Assembly: GCA_036850595.1 (NCBI GenBank)
Contig: CM072153.1
Coordinates: forward strand, 10,434,169-10,498,168
Source: Rhyacichthys aspro
Lineage: Eukaryota; Chordata; Actinopteri; Gobiiformes; Rhyacichthyidae
Length of the DNA stretch: 64,000 nt
Direction: 5' to 3'
In this document: positions 1 to 13,195 of the stretch, in pieces
Layout: each line of letters starts with the position of its first letter
How positions within the stretch are numbered: the first letter of the stretch is position 1
Position numbers and translations under genes: made by a program
Notes under the pieces: model-generated
The model's input: the letters and a program-made list of their open reading frames with translations, nothing else
Databases searched by the model: none
Told to the model about the DNA's origin: nothing

Positions 1-3000
1 TGCTGGAATTACTGACCAGGGTGAGAGAGAAAGGGGGACAAAGCCTGTGAGTCCGGATTGTGACAGCGTCTGTCTGTGGCGTCTCTGTGGGGGAGCAGAT
101 GAGCAGCCACCTGTCTTTCTCTAGCTGCCATCCTACTTGCTCTTGGAGCAAGATTACATGTGTCACAGCCTTGCAAGGCTATGACCCAGCAATGACGGCA
201 AAATTAGACCTCTGTCCTATGCCAAGTGCTCTGGAAAAAATAAAATATCCTAAAGAGTGGACCATTGTAGGACTGCAGGGCACACTGGGTTGCACTATAC
301 CAATAATATAATGGTTTCTTTCAAATGAATTATTAACAGCAATGCAGAAAAAGCTTTGCTGTAGATTTCACCTCACGTGTTAAGAGCTGCTGCAGGATTC
401 GTCAACTTGGTTATGATGCATAGAGATAGGGCTAAATATAGTTGTGAGCACCTGCCACAACAGGCAAAGGAAGTAAACACAGATACGTGCCGCTACATTA
501 CTGGGGGCATGCTGCCTGAATAAGACACGCTTGTATCAGTCATCTAGCACTATGGAGAACTCTGATGTGTTATACCACAATACCACGGAATGGGACTGAC
601 AGATGTTGAGAGTTGGACCTATGTTTATTTTTGACCACAAGAAAAAATGCAGAATGAACACACAATTGGGTAAAATAGAAGAATTAAAGAAGAGTAATTA
701 GAAGTTGTTGACTTAAACTTGGTTATTTTGTTTTTTTGTGACTGTTAATAGTGCTGACCTGTGAGCATGGCCGGTTTGTTCCGAGGCGGTTGCCGTCCGT
801 GGGAAGTCTGTGTGGATGAGGGAAAGCCTCTGGTCGTGATGTCTGTAGGAGGGATAACATTAATTCAGAAAATTTTACACAAATGGGCAAAATAGCTGCT
901 CACAAATAATCTCTTGAGTTAAAAATCATCATATTTGTCCTGTAAACAGTTTGTTTTCTAAAGCCCATTAAGAAGACATTGTCCACTGAACACAGTTGAG
1001 CAGTAAGCAGACAGACATGTGTCCATTGTTGTGGCTGTGAATCTGCAGCTCGGTGCAGGGCTTTGCACATGTGCACATAGTTGTGGACGCACACGTGCCT
1101 GCGACACTCTAACACTTGACTGAATATGTGAGAGAGGAAATTGTACAAAGCCGCACAGTGGAGGCACGTTCTAAAAAAAAACGCAGTGGCATTTGGGATG
1201 ATTGTGCACGCTTGTGTTTAACACCAAGCCAGCTGACACGTGCCGAATTAATCAGTGGGTGAGCGCTTTGGGTGATAACATATGGGTGAAATAAAACTAA
1301 GCTCCAAAAGGGAATGAACTGAAGGAACAGACCCATAAAGGAGGGTGTGAACAGGCTGAGCTTTGAGTGTCTACTGCTCGCTGCTATAGTGGCTTATAAA
1401 CGGAAAGTCTCGCAGTTACATTACACAAGTGTATTATATTTTCAGAAGTAGATTTCTTATATTATTTGTAAAAACAAAATCTATTGAATGTGATAAAAGC
1501 TTTCTTTGGGTTGACACAATTATTTTAGAAAAGATATGTTTTTGGTTTTGTTTTCTACCTATTTATTTTGTTCATTTGTAAACAGTTATTTGGTTGGGTT
1601 TTTTTCTGCAGATCTTAGATAACTGGGAGTACAGCTTTTATCCATCTTTGGAAATGACTCACCCAAAGCTGAAACCCCAACACCAATGTAACGAACAAGA
1701 AACCGTTTTGTTCCTCCAGGCCCTGGATCAAAATACCACTCCCTCTTTTTGCCCTTTATGTTGACTTTGTGATTCAGTAATACAATAACAGTCCAGTCGA
1801 AGGGAGGAACAACAAAATAATGTAGTCACGTTTCAGTATCGGGGTGTGAGAACAAGGCATTTAGGTCACTATGGCAGCTTGGCTTCCAAAACATTACCTG
1901 CCGTAAGCCTGACTAATGAGCATTGAGTCAGTGGAAACCTGTGACATCATGAAGAAAATGCACACAAGTGTATTTAAACAATTTTACATTTTAACATGTT
2001 ACAGTTTGGGGTATTTGTTATACATTTTAAGTATCTTTTGTGACAGAAGTGGGGAGGGTCTTTGCTGGAGTGGAATCATCTCAGCGACAGCGTGAGAAAC
2101 ATGTTAGCTCATTAAGACGGGTCAGGGTCACTTGGTCGAAGCAATAAAAGCTGCTGTAAGGTAAACATCAACAAACTGTAAAACTGTGTCCACTTACACT
2201 TACAGCTGTCAGACGTGCTTGTTATTTTTCAGTGCATATAGGTTTCTCTTACATAAAGTACACACTAAAATGTTTAAATGTCATGTGGTGACAGTAAAAT
2301 GTGGAATTCCAAAAACAGTGAGGGTACGTTTCTACCGTTTTCCATGTAAGGTGTGAAAAATAGAGCAGAACACGTATAGACTTACAGAATCTGTCAGCGC
2401 ACAAACACTTTAGTAAGTAGGCTAAACAACGACTGAAATAGAAATGGATCATATTTTTCCTTAGCACTTGGCTTACGGTCAGAAGAAAAAAGGTGAATGA
2501 CAAAAAAAGCATTTTGTGGTATGACTGTTGTAGGACTAACAGAACTTACCCTAGATGACAAAAGGAGAATGGCTTCATATTCTTAAATCACAGATCAATA
2601 ATGTGACAACAGCAAACAGTATGACTGTCACCACAGTGAAAAATGACACCAGAATAATATTAACCTGCAAGCAAGCCCTGTTTCCTGGCAAAGAAATCTG
2701 GAGTTGTAATTACACATTATAAAAATATAGTACTGTATCTTCTCATTGCTGTGCAAAGTAGGTGCAAAGAAAATCAAAGCACTATCAGAAAAGACTTGTA
2801 TACATAGATTGTAGATAAATTTATCAATTAATAAATTAAAGCAGCCAAAGCCTCACCTTGTTGTTAATTTCTGGCAACATGCTGAGTTTTTAGAGTCAAT
2901 AAGTACAGCTCTGGACACCCAAAAAATGATTATACAATCCACAGGAGAGATTTCATTTTATCCAACTCTAAAAGTCCACGCTAAAATCCAAAAAACCCTT

Positions 3001-3049
3001 CCCTTGAGTCCCACTTCGAGATGCACAGTGATTCAAAGGGATGAGTAAA
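1..3049. other. Non-coding stretch, no gene recognised
   Basis: A/T-rich sequence with only short, unconvincing reading frames on both strands. I see no exon with matched splice sites, no RNA gene and no clear mobile element. It may be the intron or flank of a gene beyond the left edge of the window. Confidence 0.5.
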
Positions 3050-3480
3050 TCCTGATGAGTGAACAGCTCCGCGGACCAAAACCTGCCGAGCTGCCGGTTT
3101 TACACGGCCAAGAGTAAATGCGCTGTCGTCAGAGGGAAGATTAGTGAGCGCCACAAGCTGTTGAGGGTCTCTGCGCCTTGACGCGCGCGGCTAAGACACT
3201 GAGCAGCCACCTGTTCAGGTTTCTGCTGCTGACAGCTGGGGCTTTCCCGATATAGATTTGTTTTTTTATCGTTCGCTGTCGTCCACCTCCACGGCGCTGT
3301 GTGACTGATGCTCTCTCCAACACCGACGCGCCGTACACCGACGCACGCACGTAGCGAGCGCAGGACTCGAGCGCACGTAGAAAATGTTCAGTCTTGAGTC
3401 GGAAGTGGCAGAGGCGCGTGTTGTTGTGCAGTGTACGTATAAATACTAAGCTCAAGATGAGGCCGTTTCAATCGCGTCCA
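3050..3480. promoter_or_regulatory. CpG-rich promoter-like patch with a TATA-type box
   Basis: This patch is markedly richer in C+G and in CpG than its surroundings; the densest part is about 3170-3420, with many CG dinucleotides and CGCG clusters. A TATAAATA string lies at 3438-3445 on the plus strand, at the right-hand edge of the patch. Unmethylated CpG-rich patches usually mark promoters or first exons in vertebrates. I could not find a coding exon tied to it on either strand: a 104-codon minus-strand frame across it has no recognisable domain. It could be the 5' end of a gene running left out of the window, or a promoter for a non-coding RNA. Promoter function is an inference from composition only. 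Confidence 0.35.
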
Positions 3481-5374
3481 TTAAAACTGTTAACGATTTG
3501 CCATATCTCACCAAGGTGCCGATTTTAAGAGTCTTTTAAAAGAAACAAATAAAGGGGTTAATGCCTGGAATAGCATTTACAGCAACGTGAACCAACATAC
3601 TTAAAAATAGGAGCCTTTCACATGAATCTTTTTTGAGGTTGTCCTAAAGTCATAGCCAAGTGATGAATCTAACCGCTAAATTCATCAGGGCATCTGCATA
3701 TATTCTTTAAAAGAACAGCCATAAAATAAAACACATGAAAGTTATATCACATGTTTTATGAATGCAGAGTTAGCCTTCTCTGGGCCTGGAGTGCTATGAA
3801 TTACATCTAGTCTGAGGCCGTAATTAGAGCCTGGACATTACTGCATTACCAACGTGTTGCTGTCATGATCCAAATGTAATGAGAGGACGTTTGTCTTTTT
3901 CTAAAGTGTCATCTTCACCACAGGGGTCATACAACTCGTTTTCTCCATGTGACCAGGAGCCTTGGAGAAGAACAGGATATGAATATGATTAACGACTCTT
4001 ATGCAACTGTTCTGCTGGTCACTTCAGCAATCAGCAAAGGCCTCAGGACACAGCCACTCTAAAGGAAACTGCCCTGCTCATTAAACTAGCCAAGTGTATT
4101 TCTGTGAACTGCAATAGCTAATAATGGAATAAATAAAGAGAATTTTGTGTGAACTGTGACGAGTGAAGATTGTGAAGATTGAGTAAAGAGGCAATACACA
4201 GTGAGCTGGAAACACTCAGAGGATAAGAAGTGGGAGGCTCCTTTAAATCTGGCCTGATTAATAACCACAAGGACGAGATGGAAGGCTTTTATCTTATACA
4301 ACATAAGATTACTCTGGGAACAGAACACAATAGGTTGTACAGTCGTTTAGCTGGGAAGGATTACACAAGCAGAACATATGTATTGTCACTTCCATTCATT
4401 CATGATGGGTCAATGGTGCATAGCACGTCTTACTTCAGATAAATACTTCTCTACAACTAACCTTTCCAGACTTTGCCTGGTTTGACATTGACCTCTGAGT
4501 AATGACGCATTTATATGTCAATATCAACTATAAGTCAATTAAAACTTGATAGAAAGACTGAGACTGAGGAGAGACTCCACACACTATTGAGAAGCCAGTT
4601 GTGATTTTATCATTGACATTGTCTGAATGTAAGTTAGACATAGTTCACAAGGGAGAGTCATTAAGATGTGTGGATTATGTTACCCAGGTAACAAAGCATT
4701 AGTCACAAGGGTTTGTGCAGGAAAAACATAACAGACATAATGCCATGACAACCAAAACAATGCATTATGGTTTATGTATGCCAGGAATTAGCCAAAATAA
4801 GACCTACGCCAAGTGATATTGGATGGGAAATAAAATATATGTTCACACTGGACTCAGAAGTGGACCAGTTGTAAGACCAGTGTTTCATTTATGTCAGCAG
4901 TTGTGTTTCCATTAATATATTCCATTAATTTTAATGAATAAAATCTATGCAATATTAAAAATAGTCCAATTAGTTATTGCAAAATCTCCCCAAATATTGA
5001 ATATATATTATATATATATTATATATTTTTTTGCACTTACTAAAGGTGATTTTTGGCTAAAATGAAAATTAATCATCTGCTGCATATGAGACATAGTGAT
5101 AATGACAATATTGACAGGAAAAGGCCATATTCTTCTGTGTTGTGGATCCTTTTCTTCTAGTATGACACACCTTCTGCTTGAATTAACTTCAGCAGAAGGT
5201 ACTGTACTGACCTACAGTGCATGTCCTAATGGCATTAAAAAAGAAAGGCACAAGCCAAAAGAAAAAGTATCTTTCATGTTACACAAAACCTATTTTCTGT
5301 CAGGCTTCTTCAAAATCCAACAAAAAATTCAATTCAACTTAATTAATCCCTAATGAGATATTCAATTGTTAGGT
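3481..5374. other. Non-coding stretch, no gene recognised
   Basis: A/T-rich, with short scattered reading frames and an AT-alternating tract near 4990-5030. No splice-bounded coding exon or named repeat was identified. Confidence 0.5.
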
Positions 5375-5770
5375 CTCTTCAAATAAACTGATGCTTCATC
5401 TTCCATAGACTGATTGATTGTACAGTCTTATTGCAGTTGGGAGGAAGGATTTCTAGTGGTGGTCTGTCCTGCAGCTCACTGATCTCAGACGTCAACTAAC
5501 TGCTTTCCGCTTTTGAAAAGCCGAATGCAGGGGATTTTCCATGTTGTTCACTATAGCATTCATCCTTTTGTGTGTGTCTGTTGCTCCACTGCTACAACCA
5601 GAGTCTTCAAACTAATACCTCTAGTTAAACCAGCCTGCACTATTAGTTTTAGAAAATATAGCCAGCTTTGGCCATTCCTATAAAGGATTTATGGACCAGT
5701 CCAGCTTGTTGTCCAGATGCACTCACAGGTATTTATAGGTTGACACTATATCAATACATGCTGTGTTGGT
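5375..5770 (-). mobile_element. Decayed non-LTR (LINE) retrotransposon, 3' end of the reverse transcriptase ORF
   Basis: Read on the minus strand, 5685-5755 translates to VSTYKYL-stop-VHLDNKLDWS, the 'TYKYLGVHLDNKLDW' motif found near the C-terminal end of reverse transcriptase ORFs of LINE elements that are very common in fish genomes. About 300 bases further on, near 5400-5460, the minus strand gives ILPPNCNKTVQSI, matching the usual 'FLPxAIRLYN' terminus of the same ORF. The stretch between is much shorter than in an intact element, and stop codons and frameshifts interrupt it. It is therefore a dead, internally deleted 3' fragment with no coding capacity. The family (Rex1, L2, CR1 or similar) cannot be fixed by eye. 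Confidence 0.75.
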
Positions 5771-6378
5771 CAGACTTTGATTTTGGATGGGTGCGGTGGT
5801 GGTGGTGGGGGCTTTTATCTCCATCTATGAAAGCTCTTTGTGAGGCTCCTATATTCTTCTTCCTGTCCATTTTTGATATAAGCTACTATTGCTGTATCCT
5901 CATTTCTGAATGTTCGCTTCTCAGCAATTCATGGAAACACAAATTTAAATCACAATTCAATCATTCCTTTGACATTTTCTATATATTTTAAGACTAATGT
6001 GAACAGCCTAAGCTACAGAGACACATTTCGTCAAAATCTGATTCACTTCTAAAGTATGAACTTGGCAATCAGAACTGATCCGACTAGTGTCATCCAGACT
6101 AGGGTTGGACGATACATTTTACTTCATCATAAATGTCTCTTTTACATTCATTTTTTTTTTCATTCAGTTGCAAAAATAATGTGATATACTAGAAACATAA
6201 TCTTATAAAATTATCATGTAGTGCTGAGAGGTTGGCTACTCTTGGATTACCACCCCAAATGCAGACACCAATGTCTGTTGGTATGATGTAATCATTTAAA
6301 TCCTAAAATTAATTTGAACAAAGAATGAATTTAAGTTATTAACTTACCTCTGGTTGCACCCTCCTGTTCCTGCCCCAG

Positions 6379-7360
6379 CAGCAGCCGTGGAGGCTAAAGC
6401 CACAGCAGACCAATGAACTTCTGTCCTGCCACATAGCACAGCTGCCCCATGCTGCCACAAGCACTGACCAGAGCTCTTCAGCCTCCACACATCGGTCTAT
6501 GAGCTGGTTTCACAGGTGACCTCTAACTATTTACCTTAACAAGGGCTACATTTTCTCCTCGACTGAACATCTAACTCCTTAAATAATTATTTGGAAAGTA
6601 ATTCATTGTTTGATGATCTGCGTTTGAGGCAATGGAGATCACTTATGTATCCATCATCTTAGGTTCTTCTCTTGCTTGTCTGCTCCACAATAATATGACT
6701 TAATGTTGCAGAATTTCCAGGAGCTACTCACACCTGAATCACAATTTCCTGAATCCTGTAGTTTGCAGCAAGTTTAGTTTTTTGTCCTTGGTGCATCTGT
6801 GTTTTCTTGCTCATCGGATTCTATCAAATGCCTTATCTTTCCTCTAGGATACAACCTGCCGACAGACACAAAAGATGCTGATGCTGTTGTTAGATCCAGT
6901 GAGGGAGCACTCTCTGTCTTGGCTGTTGCCGGTGACGTATGGACAGGGCACAACAAGGGACCCATCCTGATCCGGAGAAGCATCAGCAGGGGCCAGGACT
7001 TAGCCTCCTGTAAAAGGTGCCTTTGGGAGCACAAGCTGGAAAGAGAGACTGAAACGGAGGGACTGGATAGATACAGTAGAAGTAGTACCAGCCCCTTCCC
7101 AGGTGAGCTCTTTGTGGAGCTGAGGAAGTCAGACAGTGTTGAGGTACAATTCTGATAGGCCTCCCCTGTGGTTCATAGACGCCTGCGACTTTCCTCCAGC
7201 ACCTCACCTGCCACTGTATCCTGGAGACAAAGCCATTGGGGCTGTCTTACACCACAGCCCCCTCACTCCTCCTTATCGCCTCCTCCATCTCTTCTGCTGT
7301 TCTCCACCTGCTTCACTGCCACAGTGCCCTGTGGGATACTACAGTGTTGCTGACAAATAG
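6379..7360 (+). other. Candidate plus-strand spliced unit, not recognised
   Basis: Three exon-like blocks with good splice sites occur here. Block 1 (6379-6515) has a pyrimidine-rich acceptor and a CACAG/GTGACC donor. Block 2 (6848-7102) has a TTTCCTCTAG acceptor and a CCCAG/GTGAGC donor and is open for 84 codons. Block 3 (7200-7360) has a CTTTCCTCCAG acceptor and is open for 53 codons to a TAG. Blocks 2 and 3 join in one frame (1 nt plus 2 nt), giving about 137 residues ending in VGYYSVADK. Block 1 has one open frame, but its phase does not fit block 2. I recognise no domain, and no start codon is placed. It may be a non-coding RNA, a lineage-specific gene, an old repeat, or chance. Confidence 0.22.
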
Positions 7361-10300
7361 TGCATAGGCGAAAGCTTATCCCTGCACTCTGAAGCCTCTG
7401 GCCTTTTGCCTACTTTATGCCGCAGCAGAAGACTGCAGAGTCCTCAAAAGGCCACGTTGCAGATGGGGGCTATTCTATGTACTTTTGCATTTCTAAAATC
7501 ATATGTATGTATGGATCCTCTTAGTGAAAAAAAATGCTGAAAGAACAGACTATTTTTAAAAGGTAGCATTTGCTGTGCATTTGATATGCCATCCTGGTTT
7601 AAGGAAATACGATTTTCCTTCCCTGAGAACTCCAAAAGAAAACTGTCAACTAACTGCACAAGTAAAAGCTCAAGAGATGTAAAATAAATCTTACACGGCA
7701 GCATATAGCAGTTCCATACAGCAACAAAAGTAACTTTTAACTGTGCTCCAATGGTGATAAAGCAACATTACAGACTGTCTAACCACATTCATGATTAAGG
7801 CAAATGGTTCATGTACTGGTGTCTGCGCTGGTCTCACGGGCCTTTTAACTAACCACACAGCCCACTGAAGTTTACTTTACACTCAGTAGTCCTTGTCCTC
7901 AGCTGTGGCAGTGACATCTCACAACAGTCAAAGGTGAGGACATGTTTAACTATTTAGTATGGATTACGTGAAGCTTGCTGTGGGTTGTGAGATTTTGTAA
8001 TAAGAATCTGGGATCCTTTGTCATGTACACAGGGATATGAATAACTGGGGGGATTCTGACTTGAAACAGAGTGCAGCTCCTCGCTAGCACCTCGAGTCAT
8101 TCAACTAACTCTCTGGAGCCTGCTGGCACCCTTCTGTGCAGCACATATTATTTTGCTTCCTCTGTCACATGAACACCTCTTGCCTAGCTCTTGTTGCAGT
8201 AAATACACAAACCTTTTACAATGGTAGCTGTGGATGTAAAGCAGTTAGAGCAGTTCTGCTTCATGGCTAATTGGAAAACAACACTATGACTCTATGCATT
8301 ACTTTACATATTACACAATAATGTCTTCAAATCATGAGGTCTACCTTGATGTGTCAAATTGTTTAATTGATGGATGAAATAACTATTTTGTGTAAAATAA
8401 CAAATTTTAACTTGAGTCACAACTTGTGTTTATTTTGTAGCACATGTCATCTTAGAAAAGTCTGCTTGCACGAGTTCCCTCAACCAAAAATAAAATCTGT
8501 AAATCACTATATTTTGGTGACAGGAAAAATGTGTCTATTTTTAAAGCATGGGGCGCTATGCTACTGTATTTCATTACCGCACTGTCAGCTTGTCTTGAGG
8601 CCTAGAGCGCACCAGAGGACAGGGTGACATGCACTGTCTGTACTTCAAACATGACTTTGTTTTTTTTCTTTAATATTTAATGTAGATGTTATAATAAAGC
8701 TACTTAATTGACAAAATTGTTACTTCAAAGACACTGATCATGCTGTTAACCTTTCTGGGTCAAAGCTTTTTCACAGCTCAGAGCCATGAAGACACACGTG
8801 GACACAGTGAACAGCAGGTGGCTGAACAGGCCGCACCAGGCCCAGCGACACTCAGTCCAACAAGGGCCAAATTACCTCTTCAGGCGACTATAATCCATCA
8901 GTGTACATTTAGTTGGGCTATTGCCTTAATGCTGCCATGTGCCAGATGAAGCAAACTGATAGAGTGGTGCCGCCAGCCAAAACAGACAGTATCGATGTCC
9001 CCTGCTGTTTGGCAAAGAGCACAGAGGGTAGTTTGACCTGGCTGGCAGGTGGACTAAAGCATCTGTACCTTTATACACAGCACAGTAGGTGTTCTCAGTG
9101 ACAGCATGTCGCTATGATAGATATGGGTCAACTTCACAAGTTGACACAACACTCACAAAGATAATAATAGACGTTGAATGGCTATTAGTAAAAGATGAAG
9201 CACATTAACGATAATCAAAGCTGGCACCTGTGGTATAATTGAGCCATTACACTAAATAAAAACAGAAAATAAAAAATTACAGACTAGTTTTTTTGGGGTT
9301 TTTTTTAAATACAATTTGGTTTCATGATGTTACAAAGCATTGACCCGACTTGCTTCTGAAAACTTGGTCTGATTCTTTTTGTGTATGCTTATTTGAACTA
9401 AAGCTCATTACTGATACAAAGTCTCTTTGTCTCACAAAAGAGCCACCCTAAACATGAGCCACAAACTTATCTACTGCAATTGACCTGCATTATGCTGGCA
9501 CTAGTTTGTTCTGACTTGCTGGCACACCTTGTTCAGACAGGCATCTTAAACACATCAACTCCAGTCAGATTGATTATAGAATGTCTGGAGAGCTGAAAAA
9601 TGATATTAGACTTTATGAAATTAGATCAGGATATATAGAGAGACAGTGTCAGATTTTATTTGTTATTTTTAAGATAAATTTTCCATTTATTAATGTGAAA
9701 ATCTCACTTACATTACTATTTTCAAACTTATGACTAAATTACTTTTGAATAGGACCCATATAAAACTAATGCAGAGTTTGACCCACTACTTCATATTTGT
9801 GTCAACAGGGCTATGGACACATTTAAGACATAATCCTCTAAGCTTTCATAACACATTACATTTCATGTACTGTAATATCCTCTACAAACAAAGCCCATCT
9901 ACCTTTTGTATCTAAAATGTAAATGTCATTTTCTTTGACCTTGTTTGCTGATGAGTGGAACAAAGTGGAATAACACACATTTCTATTGTGTAAAGCTGTT
10001 ACCAAAGTACTGATTTAAAAGATAGGCAAAATGTGCTTCCCTTTTACCCTGAGCAAGTGTCCCAAAGCACATTTTTAAAACAACCTTTTCTTCATCTGTG
10101 ATGAAATGTGTGCATCTTACAACAAAATACCCAAAATGCACACAGATACTATATTTAGTACAACAGACAGTAAAGGCACAAATGCTATATAGTTTCCCTA
10201 GCCTAATCATAAAAATCTCAGAAGTAAATGTCTGGTTCACCTGTTCTGAGATATAGTCCTTATGCTGAGCAATCAGCTGTGCTTCTTTCTAAATTCCCAT

Positions 10301-11117
10301 GGCATTTGATGTCTTACCTCATTAATCATTCTTTCATCTAGGATCTGCTGCTCCTTCACATCCTTGGAATGAGACCTGACCCATGGCCCCATGTTTGACT
10401 TTTCAGATTTCAAATAAAAAATTGTCCCACCTCACAACTACGAGGACTGATGTAGTAACAAAGCTGCGGATATGCCTATGATCAAGCATGTATGCTCAGG
10501 TGCTGGATGTTTATCAACCTAATTAAAATGCATGTGTCATAGGCTGCTTTTCTGAATATCCTTAGCACAGTGTGAGCTCTTGCACCTGTCATGTGAGCGC
10601 TGTTGACCTGAATGCCCCAGACTAGGCCCTGCCAGCTCTGACAACCTGAGGATGGAGACGGCCTGCTCATGCGGCCAGGACTGGTGAGTGATGATGGCCC
10701 GGTATCTCAGGCAGCTAGAGGCCACGCACCTTAATAACATATGACCGCCATATATCGGCCATGATATGGCAAAATTACATTTGGTTCTCTAATCGCAACC
10801 AGAGTAGTGTTAGCTATTCATAAGTTCTAACTTCTAAGCTGTCACCTTCACAACCAACTTCGCAAGATGATCCGCTCTTGTCAACAACAGGACACAAAAG
10901 ACCCCTTGTCTAAGCTTGACTGACACAGACCATACAAAGCCTTTAAACTGCAACAATTAGTGTAAGTAACTGTGTTTAACCTGGTCACATGTTGGGCAGA
11001 TGTGGACAAAGGGAAACAAAACACTTGTCTTTGTCTGCAAAATACAAGATGAAATACAATTCCAAAACACATATACACATATACAGGTTTAGTCACTGAA
11101 CTGTCTCTGAAGGGTTT
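7361..11117. other. Non-coding stretch, no gene recognised
   Basis: Short reading frames only, none with domain-like sequence and matched splice sites. No RNA gene or clear transposon ends were noticed. Confidence 0.5.
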
Positions 11118-11206
11118 GACATATCCAGTATACTGACATATCCAGTATACTGACATATCCAGTATACTGACATATCCAGTATTCTGACATATCCAGTATA
11201 CTGACA
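11118..11206. repeat. 17-bp tandem repeat, five copies
   Basis: The unit gacatatccagtatact is repeated five times head to tail, with a single substitution (tattct for tatact) in the fourth copy. Each unit boundary creates the 10-bp palindrome CAGTATACTG, so the array can form a series of small hairpins. Near-perfect copies indicate a recent expansion. Confidence 0.9.
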
Positions 11207-13195
11207 CACAAGCTAAGTCCTAATATTTTTTTTTTTTTAACAAAATTGAGTGTGTCCTTTGAAATAAATTATTAGGCAGTAGGAATATAATGTGGCCCTA
11301 ATACTTATTTATAGTGGTTATTATTATTGCTTATTATATTATCATTTACAAAGTCTGCAATATGTACACAACAATACTTTTTAATAGTATATCCACGGAC
11401 CAGAAACCTAACAAAGGAAAACCCTGGTTGCTCTTGTATAACAATGTATAACAATATTTTCTACATAGATAGGACTTGACACATTATTACACAACAATGC
11501 TGCTAAAGAGAGAGACATGGTGCGATGGGGGAGGACATGGCATACCCTATTTAGCAGCTCTGTACTGCATGACTCACCGTTAAAGAAAAACAGACACTTC
11601 ATGTGAATAAGCCGGGCACTCATTAACAAAACTCCCTGGGTGGCTGTTTATCCTGCATTCTTTGGAAATTCAACTAATGTTTTTCAGACTTTAGGAGTGT
11701 CTTGGTCCAGCTGTCCTTTCTGGAGTAGTACCCCAAAACGTACCTTACCTCACCATGGAAACCTGTGTCTCTGGAAGACACAAATATGTAAAGCCTTGGC
11801 AGCGGAGACAAACACTGCCCAGGCAGACACCATCATGTTCTGACCAAAGGGAGTCATAACAGTTGATGCAGTATAAATGAGGAGATTACACTTGATTTCA
11901 TTTTGATTCACATGTCTCGCTGCTTCGACCATGTGACCGCACTGGCATCAAACCACAGGCCTCAATGTTAGCACACATGAATGCTCCCAAGCACACTAAT
12001 ACATGCATGACAGGACGTTATGTACGCACACATGCATAAATAATAAGCAGAAACGTTATTCCAAATACAAAACTTATACCAGCTTTTGTATGATCCATGC
12101 TTTAATAAAGCAGTGGCACAGTGAGCTCTGGATACAATGATATCACTGCGTACTTTTTGGATGAGAGCCTTCTTTCTAAATAGTTGGCTTTAATTCAGGG
12201 GTCTGGTGTCAACAAGGGACAAAGCCGTGATGAGAAACTCTATCAGGGACAGGGTTCATCAGAATAATGGGGACATACACCCGCTTTTCCACAGGGGGTA
12301 AATGGTCGAGATGTACATGGGTTTACTCTTATAAATAATTCCTATAGAGGGTCATGATCGAACAGTGTGTGCCCTTCTTCCCGACATTTTTATGCAACAC
12401 AACGGGAAAAAAATAAATAAATACAAACAGCTAAATATGGCTCACTAAATAACTTAAGTGGAGGGGTCAAGCTAGGACTTGGTGAGCAACACCCTCTTGG
12501 AATGCAAAACATAGTCTGAGCTATATGGAATGATCTATCTTATGCTTGTGAGCTTTCTAAAATCAAGTGATTTAACGTGCTTACACTCTTTCCTCACATG
12601 CACATTCATAAGAATTAGATGCACCACTGTCCAGAGCCTCTGCATTAAATGTTTAATCAACACTAACTGGAAACATGTGGTATAATAGCTGAATGAGGGA
12701 GGTCCGAGCTCAGGGACTGGGCCACTCAGTCCCATGCAGCATCAACAAACCCTTGTAGGGTGAAGTAATACTCTGTGGAAGTTTCCCAGAAGAAACAGCG
12801 ATGAGGTTAATCCAGGTGCTATCAACACAGATGCCTTAGAGTTTAAGTCCAGCATTGCTTGTATTAGTTGTGTTCTTTCCTTGTCCCCTTTGCAATTGGG
12901 AAGAGATGACCTCTCATGGATAGTTCAGTGGTACGGGCCAAGAACATAACACAAGGCAGAGTATGTTCCCTATTAAACCATTTCTGCTGAGTACACACAA
13001 TCACCTAAATAACATTTATTGAATGTCTTAGGTCTCAACATGTATCCTACTATTACTTGGAAGCTTACATAACCACACCAAAACGCAGGCACCCAGTTGG
13101 TGTAGTTTTAAAATATCAGCATCAGGCTGACCACAAAAACTACACACAATTGAATTTACTTAAGATGTATGTTTTTAAAGGAACAGTTGTCCTAC
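11207..13195. other. Non-coding stretch, no gene recognised
   Basis: Contains short homopolymer and A/T-rich tracts and short reading frames. Nothing supports a gene. Confidence 0.5.

Noticed and set aside
3141..3455. Minus-strand frame of 104 codons in the CpG-rich patch
   Set aside because: Long open frames are expected in GC-rich sequence. No domain, signal peptide or splice continuity was found, so only the promoter-like patch is reported.
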